From assembly GCF_018623055.1 (NCBI RefSeq), contig NZ_CP076019.1, positions 1,674,001-1,738,000 of the forward strand: DNA of 64,000 nucleotides, in the 5' to 3' direction. The position numbers were made by a program, and so were the translations under genes. Positions 16,003-24,336 of the stretch are shown piece by piece. The first letter of the stretch is position 1, and each line of letters opens with the position of its first letter. The notes under the pieces are model-generated. The model was given only the letters and a program-made list of their open reading frames with translations, was not told where the DNA came from and ran no database searches. This DNA is from Halorubrum sp. 2020YC2. Its GTDB lineage: Archaea > Halobacteriota > Halobacteria > Halobacteriales > Haloferacaceae.

Positions 16003-17046
16003 TCAGACCCGATACGCGACGCGCTCGCCGACGTCGAGTCCGTTCGCCAGCGCGGCGTGGAGTCGCCCCTCGCCCGCGACCCAGTCACCGAGCAGGAATA
16101 ACCCGGCGTCCCGCGCCGAGTCGACCGGGCCGCGGTCGACGCCCGCGTCGGGGTGCGCGTAGCGCCACCCCTGATGGTCGGTCCACGCGGGGTCGGCCAG
16201 CCGCTCGTCACCGACGATGTTGGCGGCGTGGTCGGCCAGCGCGGCGACGTTCTCGGCCGGGTCGTCGTCGTAGTGCGCGTCGGACCACGCGTCGCTCGCC
16301 TGAACGACGAGCAGCGTCTCGCCGTCGGGGACGTGGCCGGCCTTACACTCCTCGCGAGATATCCAGCCGACCGCGTGCTCCTTGTCCGTGTTGACGAGCG
16401 CGTAGTAGGGCACGTCGAGCGCGAACGGGTAGTGTAACACCGCGGTCCAGACGCTGCCGTACTCGACTCCGCCGACCGCCTCGACGAGCGTCTCGCGGAG
16501 CGGGTCGTCCCACTCGGCGGTCCGGAGCAGTTCGGCGGTCTGCGGGGCCGGCGGGTTCATGAGGAGGACGTCGAACGGGCCGTGCGTCTCGCCGTCGGCG
16601 TCGTCGAGTTCCCACTCACTGCCTGCCTCGACCCGCCGAACCGTCTCGACGCGGGTCCGGCGGTGGACGGTGGCGTCGGTGCGGCCGAACAGCCGCTTCG
16701 CTATCTGGGTGAGACCCCGGCGGTAGCTCCACTTGTGCTCGTCGGCGTCGCGGCCCGGCGACACCGCCTCGTCGGCCTCGAAGGTGTACACCGGCTCCGT
16801 CACGTCGACGAGCCCCTCGTCGTCGAGCGTCTCGGTGATCAGTTCGACGACGCGGTCCTCGTCGCTCTTCAGGTAGTTCGCCCCGTAGTCGTACGTCAGG
16901 TCTTCGTGGCGGCGGGTCGCGGCGCGCCCGCAGAGCCCGCCGGACTTCTCCAGCACGGTCACGTCCGCGTCGGGCACTGTCTCGCCGATGACGAACGCCG
17001 CCGCGGCCGCCCCCGCGCCCGCGCCGACGATGCCTACGTCTGTCAC
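16003..17046 (-). CDS. Renalase-like FAD/NAD(P)-dependent oxidoreductase
   Basis: Leaderless GTG 17046 chosen (347 aa): TTAAG/GATTAAG at 17071-17077 lies 27-28 bp upstream, while GTG 17068-17070 directly abuts that box. The N-terminus VGIVGAGAGAAAAAFVI is the FAD-binding GxGxxG motif with VTVLEKSGGLCGRAATRR as the second nucleotide contact, and the C-terminus LFLLGDWVAGEGRLHAALANGLDVGERV is the usual second FAD motif of renalase/amine-oxidase-like flavoproteins. The substrate is unknown. Monocistronic; convergent with the small membrane protein gene. Confidence 0.85.
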   Translation of the reverse strand: MTDVGIVGAGAGAAAAAFVIGETVPDADVTVLEKSGGLCGRAATRRHEDLTYDYGANYLKSDEDRVVELITETLDDEGLVDVTEPVYTFEADEAVSPGRDADEHKWSYRRGLTQIAKRLFGRTDATVHRRTRVETVRRVEAGSEWELDDADGETHGPFDVLLMNPPAPQTAELLRTAEWDDPLRETLVEAVGGVEYGSVWTAVLHYPFALDVPYYALVNTDKEHAVGWISREECKAGHVPDGETLLVVQASDAWSDAHYDDDPAENVAALADHAANIVGDERLADPAWTDHQGWRYAHPDAGVDRGPVDSARDAGLFLLGDWVAGEGRLHAALANGLDVGERVAYRV

Positions 17047-17178
17047 ACCGATCCTTCGGGTCCGATCCACTTAATCGGTCGCGTCCGACGGAGTCGGCGG
17101 CGAAAGCGGCGCGGCGGACGGCGAAGAGCCGACGGACCGGACGGCGAAAGGGCGGAAGTGTGAGGTGCGAGGGGACGG

Positions 17179-17685
17179 TCACCCGTCGTCCGGGCCGACG
17201 ACCATGACCGGGGCGTCGACGCCGCGCCGGACGCGGCCGGGGACCGGGTCGGGGTGCAGCAGCCGGTCGATCCCGGTTCGGCGGGCGGACCCGACCACCA
17301 CGAGGTCGGCGTCGTGCGCGGCGGCGAAGTCGATCGCCTCCTGGTGCGGGGCGCCGTAGCGGAACCACTTCTCGACGTCGACGCCGGCCGCCGCGCCCGC
17401 CTCCGCGGCGGCCTCGACGACTTCCTCCCCGGTCCGCTCGCGGCGCTCGACGACTAAGTCCCAGCCCTCGGTGGTGTCGACGACGTACAGCGCGTCGACG
17501 GTCGCCCCGTGAGTCGCCGCGAGGCCGACGGCCGTCGACACCGCCGCCCGCCCGGCGGGGTCGTCGGTCGCGACGACCAGCACGCGCTCGAAGCGCCCCG
17601 CCCCGGCACCCGTCACGGCGGTGTCGGTACGGGACCTCCTCGCGGTTCCGTCGGTCCGGTCGATGGCGTCGATGTCGGTTGACAT
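17179..17685 (-). CDS. UspA family universal stress protein
   Basis: Start chosen at ATG 17685 (MSTDIDAIDRTDG, 168 aa) after which a disordered N-terminal stretch of about 40 residues precedes the Usp domain. The domain starts FERVLVVATDDPAGRAAVSTAVGLA and carries the ATP-type motif VVVGSARRTGIDRLLHPDPVPGRVRRGVDAPVMVV (G-x2-G-like with Arg insertions). The usual first-strand Asp (VDGS) is replaced by ATDDPAG. It is a single gene; the AT-rich region right upstream (17741-17790) probably contains its promoter. Confidence 0.82.
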   Translation of the reverse strand: MSTDIDAIDRTDGTARRSRTDTAVTGAGAGRFERVLVVATDDPAGRAAVSTAVGLAATHGATVDALYVVDTTEGWDLVVERRERTGEEVVEAAAEAGAAAGVDVEKWFRYGAPHQEAIDFAAAHDADLVVVGSARRTGIDRLLHPDPVPGRVRRGVDAPVMVVGPDDG

Positions 17686-18180
17686 GAGTTTAGCTCTGAG
17701 CCGTCGATCTGACGACTCGTGTTTGAATATCGGTACGGACGGATCCATCTTAACAATTTTCGACAGGATAGACAATTATCATAATTTACTACGAGGTGCG
17801 ACCGGTCGGCTGGCCCGGACGGCCCGTCTCGGGATCGCTCGGTGGCCACGGGAGGACCGCGGCGATCCGCGCGGAGCACCCCGAACCGCGGAACGACGTG
17901 AACTCCGGAGAACTCTGTTCGAAACATTCGCGGCGTAAATCCGACCGTCCGATCGGTCCTTCGTCGAAATTACCTGTAACAACCTATTACACTACTCGAA
18001 ATCAAGTCGATTAGTATTTCACCGATCTGTATTATGAGCAACCTTTTGTAAACCAATAAAGCACTCAAACTCGTCGTCCAATGAGAAAATCGAACGAAAC
18101 CTGAGAGATTCGTCGGAACGACGAGGGCGAACGAACGAGTCGGAGCCGACCGGCGTACGGTCCGTCACCGCGGACGGGGG
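17686..18180. other. Gene-free AT-rich intergenic region
   Basis: Nearly 500 bp between uspA (minus) and the lactate permease gene (plus). Two AT-rich patches (17741-17790 and 17935-18085) stand out against the GC-rich chromosome and must contain the divergent promoters. I see no ORF, tRNA or strong hairpin. No TATA box lies 27 bp before the permease GTG, so that message probably has a leader. Confidence 0.6.
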
Positions 18181-19893
18181 GTGAACGTCGTGCTGCCAGT
18201 TGACCCGACGTACGCCGCGCTGGCGCTGTTGCCGCTCGCGCTGCTCCTCTTCACGCTCGTCGTGCTGCGCTGGCGGGCGCACGAGGCCGCGTCGGTCGGG
18301 ATGTTCGCGGCGGCCGCGGTCGCGCTGACCGCGTACGGCATGCCCGCGGAGGCCCTCGCCGTCGCGAGCGGCAAGGGGGTGTGGGACGCGGTGTTCGTCC
18401 TCTACGTCATCCTCCCGGCGCTCGTCTTCTACCACGTGATCGACCGGGCCGACGGGTTCGAGGCGCTCCGCACTCGGATCACCGAGTTCACAGACAACGA
18501 GCTGTTCTTAGTGCTGGCGTTCGGCTGGGTGTTCGTCTCGTTCATGCAGTCGATATCCGGCTTCGGGACCCCCATCGTCGTGGTCGCGCCGCTGCTGCTC
18601 GCGCTCGGCGTGAAGCCGGTGTACTCGGTCGCCATCCCGCTCATCGGCCACGCGTGGGCGAACACCTTCGGCACGCTCGGCGTGGCGTGGCTGGCGCTGG
18701 TACAGGTCACGGAGATGCAAAGCGTCGCGGTCACGGCGCTCGCGCTCGCCGTCCTGCTGTGGATCCCCAACCTCGTCGCCGGGTTCTCGATCGCGTGGAT
18801 CTACGGCCGGACGGAGGCGGTGCGGTACGCTGCCCCGATGATTCTGGTCATCTCGCTGATCCACGGCGGCGGCCAGCTGGCCGCGGTGACCGTCATCCCG
18901 CCGGAGTTCGCGAACTTCTTCGCGGCGACGGTCGGGCTGCTCGCGCTCGCGCCGCTCGCGGCGTGGGACCGGTACGCCAGCGCCACCGACGCGATCGGCG
19001 AGCGGCTCGTGATGGCCGAGGAGCGGAGCCCCGCGGCCGGCGCGGACGGCGACGGGACCGCGGTGGCCGACGGCGGCGCGGCGACGCCCGCCGACGCGGC
19101 CGAACACGACGACGACCTGATGGGCCTCCCGCTCGCGGCGCTGCCGTTCGCGGTACTCGCCGGGATCGCGTTCGTCACCGCGGTCGTGACCCCGCTCGGG
19201 GACGCGCTCGGGAGCCTCCAGGTCGGCTTGTCCTTCCCGGAGATATCGACGGGCCTCGGCGTCGTCACCGAGGCGACGGCGCCGTACTCGCCGTTCTCGC
19301 CGCTGTCGCACCCGGGAACGTTCCTGCTCGTCAGCGCGCTGGCCGCGTTCCTCGCGTACCGGCGCGGCGGCTACTACGAGAACGCCGCGACGCGTGCCGA
19401 CGCCGACCGGTCCGGCTTCACGCGGGCGGTACTGGCGACCGCGATCCCGGCGTCGATCGCGGTCATCTCCTTCCTCGTGATGGCGAAGCTGATGGACCAC
19501 AGCGGGCAGGTGCTCGTCCTCGCGGAGGGGGCCGCGAGCGTCGCGACGCCGAACACCTACGGGTTCCTCTCGCCGCTCATCGGCTCGCTTGGCGCGTTCA
19601 TGACGTCGAGCAACACGGCGTCGAACATCCTGTTCGGCGGGCTCCAACAGCAGACGGCCGCCCAGCTCGGCGGCCTCTCGGAGGCGCTGATCCTCGGCGG
19701 CCAGAGCGCCGGCGGCGCCATCGGGAACGCGATATCGCCGGGGAACGTCATCCTCGGCACGACCGCCGCCGGGGTCGTCGGCCGCGAGGGCGACGTCCTC
19801 CGCGTGACGATCCCGTGGGTCGCCGCGGTCGGCGCGCTGGTCGGGCTCGCCATCGTCCTGTTGAACGCCGCCGGGCTGCTGGGGGTGGCCTGA
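18181..19893 (+). CDS. lctP: L-lactate permease family transporter
   Basis: 570 residues, starting at GTG 18181, with about 13 membrane segments, the length typical of LctP/LldP lactate/glycolate:H+ symporters. Conserved stretches include SFMQSISGFGTPIVVVAPLL near residue 120, GHAWANTFGTLGVAWLAL, and near the end GSLGAFMTSSNTASNILFGGLQQQTA and GGAIGNAISPGNVILGTTA. An acidic cytosolic loop (about 280-315) is a haloarchaeal feature. It is followed after 1 bp by a small membrane protein gene, so the two form an operon; uptake of lactate or a related monocarboxylate is the likely role. Confidence 0.92.
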   Translation: MNVVLPVDPTYAALALLPLALLLFTLVVLRWRAHEAASVGMFAAAAVALTAYGMPAEALAVASGKGVWDAVFVLYVILPALVFYHVIDRADGFEALRTRITEFTDNELFLVLAFGWVFVSFMQSISGFGTPIVVVAPLLLALGVKPVYSVAIPLIGHAWANTFGTLGVAWLALVQVTEMQSVAVTALALAVLLWIPNLVAGFSIAWIYGRTEAVRYAAPMILVISLIHGGGQLAAVTVIPPEFANFFAATVGLLALAPLAAWDRYASATDAIGERLVMAEERSPAAGADGDGTAVADGGAATPADAAEHDDDLMGLPLAALPFAVLAGIAFVTAVVTPLGDALGSLQVGLSFPEISTGLGVVTEATAPYSPFSPLSHPGTFLLVSALAAFLAYRRGGYYENAATRADADRSGFTRAVLATAIPASIAVISFLVMAKLMDHSGQVLVLAEGAASVATPNTYGFLSPLIGSLGAFMTSSNTASNILFGGLQQQTAAQLGGLSEALILGGQSAGGAIGNAISPGNVILGTTAAGVVGREGDVLRVTIPWVAAVGALVGLAIVLLNAAGLLGVA

Positions 19894-19894
19894 G

Positions 19895-20077
19895 ATGGGC
19901 GTCCTCGACCGGTTCGTCCTGGCGTTCGTCCTGATGGCGCTGTCGCTCCCGCTGATCAGCTACGGCGCGTCCGCCGGGGTCGCGGCGCTGTGGGTCGGCG
20001 GCCTCGCGATGCTGGCGGCCGGCGGCCTGATCCCGCCGGCGGTGCGCTACACCGCGGCGGACCCGGACGCGCTCTGA
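19895..20077 (+). CDS. Small two-TM protein coupled to lactate permease
   Basis: A 60-residue hydrophobic protein (MGVLDRFVLAFVLMALSL start) with two membrane helices (about 6-25 and 28-50) and a short acidic tail. Its ATG is 1 bp after the permease stop (TGAGATG), so translation is likely coupled. It may be an accessory subunit or stabiliser of the permease (inference). No family is recognised. Confidence 0.72.
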   Translation: MGVLDRFVLAFVLMALSLPLISYGASAGVAALWVGGLAMLAAGGLIPPAVRYTAADPDAL

Positions 20078-20227
20078 GGGTCCGCCACACCGGGGACCGA
20101 TCCGGCCGCGAGTCGACGCGGTAAGTACGGCCCCAACGACGCGTTTTAATCGATCAGTCCGAACAGTGTCGGTACGAACGAGCGCGGCGCGACGGACCGC
20201 CCTCGGGACGCGGTCGGAGCACACGAC

Positions 20228-20275
20228 ATGACACCGAACACCACCACGCGGCCGACGGACGGAAACGATGGGTGA
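20228..20275 (+). CDS. Possible 15-residue leader ORF before the MFS gene
   Basis: ATG 20228 opens a 15-codon frame (MTPNTTTRPTDGNDG) whose stop TGA (20273-20275) overlaps the first codons of the MFS gene (ATG 20268). A TATA-like element (GTTTTAATCG, 20142-20151) would start a transcript near 20172, upstream of both. It could control downstream initiation, but so short an ORF may be chance. Confidence 0.3.
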   Translation: MTPNTTTRPTDGNDG

Positions 20276-21650
20276 GGACAGCGACGAAGGCGGGAGCGCG
20301 GTCGACGAGGGCGAGGTCGGGGGCGGACCGGCCGACGGCCGCGACGGCGAGGCGGCCGGCGGCGTCGACTACGCGGCGCGGGCGGCCGAGGTCCTCGGCT
20401 TCTCGCGGTGGTGGCAGATCGCCGCCGCGGCCGGGATGATGGCCGCGGTGAGCCCGTACCAGTACGTCTGGTCGTCCATCGAACAGCCGCTCGCGGACAG
20501 CCTCGACATCGCGCTGCCGGCGCTGGGCGCGGTGTTCTCCTTCTACGTGGTGTTCCAGTCGCTCTCGCAGTTCCCCGCCGGTAAGTGGCGCGACAGCCGC
20601 GGGCCGGGCGCGCTCACGTTCCTCGCCGCGCTGCTGGCCGGCGGCGGGTACATCGGGCTGGCGTACGCGACGAGCCTCTGGCAGCTGTACCTGCTGTACT
20701 CGCTGGGCGCGGTCGGCGTCGGCATCGTCTACACCGTCGCGGTCAACACCGCGGTCAAGTGGTTCCCCGACCGGACGGGGCTGACGACCGGCGTCGGCAC
20801 GATGGCGTTCGCGGCCGGGAGCGCCCTCGTCGTCCCGTACGTCCGCGCGAACGCGACCGTGTCGGCGTACAGCGACGTGCTCCGCAACGTCGGGCTCGGA
20901 ATCTTGGTCGTGACGCTCGTCGGCTCGTTCCTCCTGCGAGACCCGCCGACGGACTGGCTGGATCGGCAGAACGGCGGCGACGACGGCGACGAGGCCGGCG
21001 ACGAGGGACTCGCGGCGTCGATCCGCGGCCGCAACTACTCCACGCGGGAGATGCTCTCGACGTGGCAGTTCTGGCTCCTGTACGCGATGTTCATCGCGAT
21101 GGCGAGCGCCGACCTGATCGTCATCGCGAACGTGGTCCGGTTCGCGGAGAACTTCGGGCTGGCGGCGCTCGTCGCGACGCTCTCCGCCACCCTCCTCCCC
21201 GTCGCCGCGGGCGTTTCGCGGCTGATCCTCGGCGAGGCGATAGACCGGTTCAGCCGCAAGCGCGTGATGGCCGGATCCTTCCTCCTCGCCGGGCTGTTCC
21301 GGATCGGGCTGGTGGGCGCCGGCGAGGCCGGAAACGGCGCCGTCTTCGTCGCGTTCGTCCTCGGCGCGATGTTCTTCTCCTCGCCGCTGTACGTCTTCTT
21401 CCCGTCGCTCCTGGCCGACTACTACGGCGCGGCCAACTCCTCCGGCAACTACGCGGTCCTGTACACCGCGAAGGTCGGCGGCGGCGTCTTCTCCGGCACC
21501 GTCGCCGGCTACCTCGTCGCCACGCTCGGGTGGACCCCGACATTCACGCTGGGCGGCGGACTCGCGCTCGCGGCCGGGCTGGCGGTGTTCGCTCTCCGGC
21601 CGCCGAGCGGGTCCGGACTGAAGACGGGGGGGCCGGCGGCCACGGACTGA
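20268..21650 (+). CDS. MFS transporter, OFA (oxalate/formate antiporter) type
   Basis: 460 residues: an acidic Gly/Asp-rich N-terminal tail of about 40 residues, then 12 membrane segments. The OFA pattern is seen in SPYQYVWSSIEQPLADSLDI, SQFPAGKWRDSRGP (loop 2-3 motif), GVGIVYTVAVNTAVKWFPDR, RNYSTREMLSTWQFWLLY between the halves, and RFSRKRVMAGSFLL. OFA members exchange small mono- and dicarboxylates. Placed 190 bp after lctP and its small partner on the same strand, it makes this a carboxylate-uptake locus. The substrate is not determinable from sequence. Confidence 0.88.
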   Translation: MGEDSDEGGSAVDEGEVGGGPADGRDGEAAGGVDYAARAAEVLGFSRWWQIAAAAGMMAAVSPYQYVWSSIEQPLADSLDIALPALGAVFSFYVVFQSLSQFPAGKWRDSRGPGALTFLAALLAGGGYIGLAYATSLWQLYLLYSLGAVGVGIVYTVAVNTAVKWFPDRTGLTTGVGTMAFAAGSALVVPYVRANATVSAYSDVLRNVGLGILVVTLVGSFLLRDPPTDWLDRQNGGDDGDEAGDEGLAASIRGRNYSTREMLSTWQFWLLYAMFIAMASADLIVIANVVRFAENFGLAALVATLSATLLPVAAGVSRLILGEAIDRFSRKRVMAGSFLLAGLFRIGLVGAGEAGNGAVFVAFVLGAMFFSSPLYVFFPSLLADYYGAANSSGNYAVLYTAKVGGGVFSGTVAGYLVATLGWTPTFTLGGGLALAAGLAVFALRPPSGSGLKTGGPAATD

Positions 21651-21662
21651 GGGCGCGGCGGG

Positions 21663-22271
21663 TCACGGCGCGGTCCCGACCACGGCGTAGAACGGGTCCC
21701 CGCTTGGGCGCTCCGCGATCCGTTCCGAGGCCGGGAACCCGCCGGCCGCGAGGTACCGCTCGACGAGGTCGGCGCGCTCGTCCATCGAGGCGGCCCGCCA
21801 CGCGCGGACCGCCTTGGTCGGGAACATCCGGTTCGAGAAGCTGACGACGGCCGTCCCGCCGGGCGCGAGGACCCGGGCGAACTCCGCGAAGACGGCTCCC
21901 GGGTACTGGAGGTACTGGACCGACAGCGCACAGCAGACGGCGTCGAAGGCGTCGTCGGCAAAGGGGAGCGACTGGTCCCGGTTCAGGTCGCTGACGACGT
22001 GCTCGTCGAGCCGGTCGTTGGCGGCCAGTTCCGCCTCGTTGAGTCCGTGGCCGACGACGCGTTCGTAGTCCGCGTCGGGCAGGTGCGAGACCCAGCTGCT
22101 CATCGCGTCGAGGACGCGGTCGCCGGGGTCGGTCACGGACGCGTACAGCGCGGTCAGCCTGTCGAGGAAGGCGTCGTCGGCGTGGGTGACGAACCGCGGC
22201 TCGTCGTAGAACGCCCCGTCGGGCCGGTCGTCCCGCTTGCGCCGGTCGCGGTTGGAAAGGACGGTCGTCAC
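21663..22271 (-). CDS. SAM-dependent methyltransferase
   Basis: 202 residues. The class I fold is visible although motif I is altered: DRVLDAMSSWVSHLP instead of a Gly-rich loop, followed by motif II-like VVGHGLNEAELAAN, then LPFADDAFDAVCCALSVQYLQYP (motif IV) and VFAEFARVLAPGGTAVVSFSNRMFPTKAVRAWR (motif V/VI). The missing Gly-rich loop is common in this haloarchaeal and bacterial group and may still bind SAM. The substrate is unknown. It is convergent with the MFS transporter gene, 12 bp apart. Confidence 0.85.
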   Translation of the reverse strand: MTTVLSNRDRRKRDDRPDGAFYDEPRFVTHADDAFLDRLTALYASVTDPGDRVLDAMSSWVSHLPDADYERVVGHGLNEAELAANDRLDEHVVSDLNRDQSLPFADDAFDAVCCALSVQYLQYPGAVFAEFARVLAPGGTAVVSFSNRMFPTKAVRAWRAASMDERADLVERYLAAGGFPASERIAERPSGDPFYAVVGTAP

Positions 22272-22360
22272 GGTACCGGAACACGGGGCGCGGGAAGTAA
22301 GAGGGCGTCGCCGGTGGCCCCCGAGCCGCGGTCCACCGGACGGCTTTTTGCGACGCGCGT

Positions 22361-22374
22361 TTTACCAATTGGTA
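22361..22374. promoter_or_regulatory. 14-bp palindrome at the pirin transcription start
   Basis: TTACCAATTGGTAA is a perfect palindrome ending right before the pirin ATG (22375). The probable TATA element (GGCTTTTTGC, 22342-22351) is about 27 bp before that ATG, so the palindrome would cover the start site of a leaderless message, an ideal operator position. The regulator is not known. Confidence 0.5.
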
Positions 22375-23139
22375 ATGAACAACGCCGCCAGGGCCGACAG
22401 CGGCCTCTTCCACGCGCCGCGGTCCGACGTCTTTCAGAACCAGGGGACGTTCCGCACTCGGTTCAATTTCCCGGGCCGGAACCTCCCGGACCGCGACGAC
22501 CACGGGTACGGCCCGCTCTCGACGGTCGTCGAGTCGTTCATGGACCCCGGCACGCTGATCCGGATGCACCAGCACCGCGACGAGGAGATCGTCTCGTGGG
22601 TCCCCGCGGGCGTGATGCGCCACGACGACCGCGAGGGCAACGAACTCGTCACCGACTCCGAGCACCTCCTCGTGATGAACGCGGGCGCGGGGTTCTGGCA
22701 CGCCGAGGAGACGCTCGCGGACGACCCGCCCCTCCGGATGCTCCAGATATTCGTCCGCCCGCAAGAGACCGGCTTGGAGCCCGGAATCCAGCACGGGCCG
22801 CTCCCGGACCCCGAGCCGAACGCGTGGCGTCGCGTGTTCGCGCCCGCGGGGTCCGACCACCCGTTCACCGTGCGCAACGCGGTCGACTGCTACGACGTCC
22901 GCCTCGACGCGGACGCAGGGGCGACGCTCCCCGAAATTGAGGGCCGCGACGCCTACGTGTACGTCTTCGAGGGGGACGCCGACGTCGACGGCGTCGCGCT
23001 CGACGAGACGGAGAGCGCCCTGTGGACCGGCGACGGCGCCCCGCCGACCGTGACCGCGGGCGACGAGGGCGCGACCGCCGTAGCGTTCCTCATCGACCCG
23101 GACGCGCCCGTGACGCGGCAGGGGACGATCGGGCGATAA
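22375..23139 (+). CDS. Pirin family bicupin protein
   Basis: 254 residues. The N-terminal cupin has the pirin-type sequence HGYGPLSTVVESFMDPGTLI then MHQHRDEEIVSWVPAGVMRHDD (metal His and Glu), HLLVMNAGAGFWHAEE, and LQIFVRPQETGLEPGIQHG. The C-terminal cupin is degenerate. Pirins bind Fe and can act as quercetinase-like dioxygenases or redox sensors. The start is set by the leaderless promoter described for the palindrome at 22361-22374. Monocistronic; divergent from the methyltransferase gene. Confidence 0.88.
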   Translation: MNNAARADSGLFHAPRSDVFQNQGTFRTRFNFPGRNLPDRDDHGYGPLSTVVESFMDPGTLIRMHQHRDEEIVSWVPAGVMRHDDREGNELVTDSEHLLVMNAGAGFWHAEETLADDPPLRMLQIFVRPQETGLEPGIQHGPLPDPEPNAWRRVFAPAGSDHPFTVRNAVDCYDVRLDADAGATLPEIEGRDAYVYVFEGDADVDGVALDETESALWTGDGAPPTVTAGDEGATAVAFLIDPDAPVTRQGTIGR

Positions 23140-23248
23140 GGGACGGCGGGACCGACTTCGGGAGTGTGCGAATCGCGGCTGCGGGAGCGATACGGTATTT
23201 AAATATTCGCGAGCGGCGGCGACAATCGCTTATAAAGAATGGTGCGGC
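23140..23248. other. Gene-free flank of repeat copy B
   Basis: After the pirin stop there is no ORF; TTATAA at 23230-23235 and an AT-rich TATTTAAATATT at 23195-23206 mark the 3' flank of repeat copy B. Confidence 0.5.
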
Positions 23249-23513
23249 GGCGCGTGCCTGCGAGCGGCCGCCCTCGGCGGCCGCGAGACAGCACGCGCGA
23301 GGGAGTCGGCGGTCCGGAGCGAAGCGGAGGACCGCCGACGAGGCTGGGGAGGCGTGAGGCTGCGGTGCTGTGCGGGGCGGGACTCAAAGGGGCAGCCGTG
23401 AGGCGGGCGCAGGCGACGTAAGGACCACAGGGAAGGAGCGAGCAGCGCGAGCGACCGACCGAGGACCGCAACGAGCGTGCGCCCGCCTCACGGCTGGGGC
23501 TTTGAAGATGTCC
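23249..23513 (-). repeat. Dispersed structured repeat, copy B
   Basis: Full copy on the minus strand. The head AAAGCCCCAGCCG is at 23503-23491; the TATA box TTTATAA (minus strand, 23537-23543) lies 38 bp upstream, the same spacing as in copy A. Stem I is 23478-23494 with 23395-23411 (17 bp perfect), stem II is 23329-23339 with 23305-23315 (11 bp, sequence unlike copies A and C), and stem III is the nested GCGCGTGC/GCACGCGC hairpin at the left end. No ORF inside is credible. Confidence 0.8.
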
Positions 23514-23680
23514 GCCATCGATCCGTCAGTAGCAGTTTATAAACAAGCGGTTGTGACTTCGGAGAGGTACCCCGTAGAGTCGCTGTTTGTTTATAAACGA
23601 CCAACAGAGACGACCAATTCAACTTATAAATCCTCATCGAGTCGGAAAGGCTCAACTCCCGGCCCGACGAACCCCGAGCC
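23514..23680. other. TATA-rich upstream region of repeat copy B
   Basis: Read on the minus strand this stretch has three TTTATAA-type boxes (23537-23543, 23590-23598, 23622-23629) and a degenerate repeat head (about 12 of 16 bases, AAGTCACAACCGCTTG, near 23545-23562). The box at 23622-23629 reads TTATAA on the plus strand as well and may serve the gene at 23681. Confidence 0.5.
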
Positions 23681-24241
23681 ATGCGCACCCCGCTCGCGGC
23701 CGCCGGACTCGTCGCGCTCGGCGTCCTCCTGATGGCGAACCCCCTGTTCCTCCCCGTCTCGGTCGGCGAGCCGAACCCCGCCTACACGCACACCGTTCAG
23801 CCGGTGACCGATGGGTCGGTCGCCGGCATCGAGTCGCCCGCGACCGGCGCGGGCAACGGGACCGACGGAGACAGCGGGTCCGACGGAGAAAACGACTCCA
23901 ATGCCTCGGACGCGGTCGTCGCGTACGCCGACCTCGCCCCCGACGCCCGCGAGGCGTTCGACCGTGCCCGCGACGCGCCGGAGGGCGGGTTCGGCGTCGA
24001 GGACCCGGCCGAGCGCGTCGACTCGCTGCCGTACCCGACCGAGCCGACGCTCGGGGACGGACTGCTGATCGTCGAGTACGGCGGCGAGCGGTACGAGTTC
24101 TGGACTCGGACCGTCGAGCGCGAACCGGGCGCCGTCATCGCGCAGCGGGTCCTGCTCCAGCCGGCCGCGTTCCTCGGCGGGTTCCTCGCGGTCGTCGCCG
24201 GCGCCGCGGTCGGGCTTCGGGGACGCCTCGGCGGCCGCTAA
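23681..24241 (+). CDS. Membrane-anchored haloarchaeal protein
   Basis: 186 residues: an N-terminal hydrophobic helix (LAAAGLVALGVLLMANPLFL) acting as signal or anchor, an extracytoplasmic acidic, Gly/Ser/Asn-rich domain with YADLAPDAREAFDRARDAPEGGF and LLIVEYGGERYEFWTRTVER, and a C-terminal membrane helix ending in RGRLGGR. The middle part resembles a small secreted domain common in haloarchaea but unassigned. No enzyme motif. It stands alone between the repeat and the convergent aspartoacylase gene. Confidence 0.72.
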   Translation: MRTPLAAAGLVALGVLLMANPLFLPVSVGEPNPAYTHTVQPVTDGSVAGIESPATGAGNGTDGDSGSDGENDSNASDAVVAYADLAPDAREAFDRARDAPEGGFGVEDPAERVDSLPYPTEPTLGDGLLIVEYGGERYEFWTRTVEREPGAVIAQRVLLQPAAFLGGFLAVVAGAAVGLRGRLGGR

Positions 24242-24336
24242 CCGGTCGGTCCCTCGCTACGACCGCGACCCGCCGTACCGCGCCGCACTGCGGCCGCGAC
24301 CCGCCACGACCACAACTCGCCGCGACCGCGACCCGA

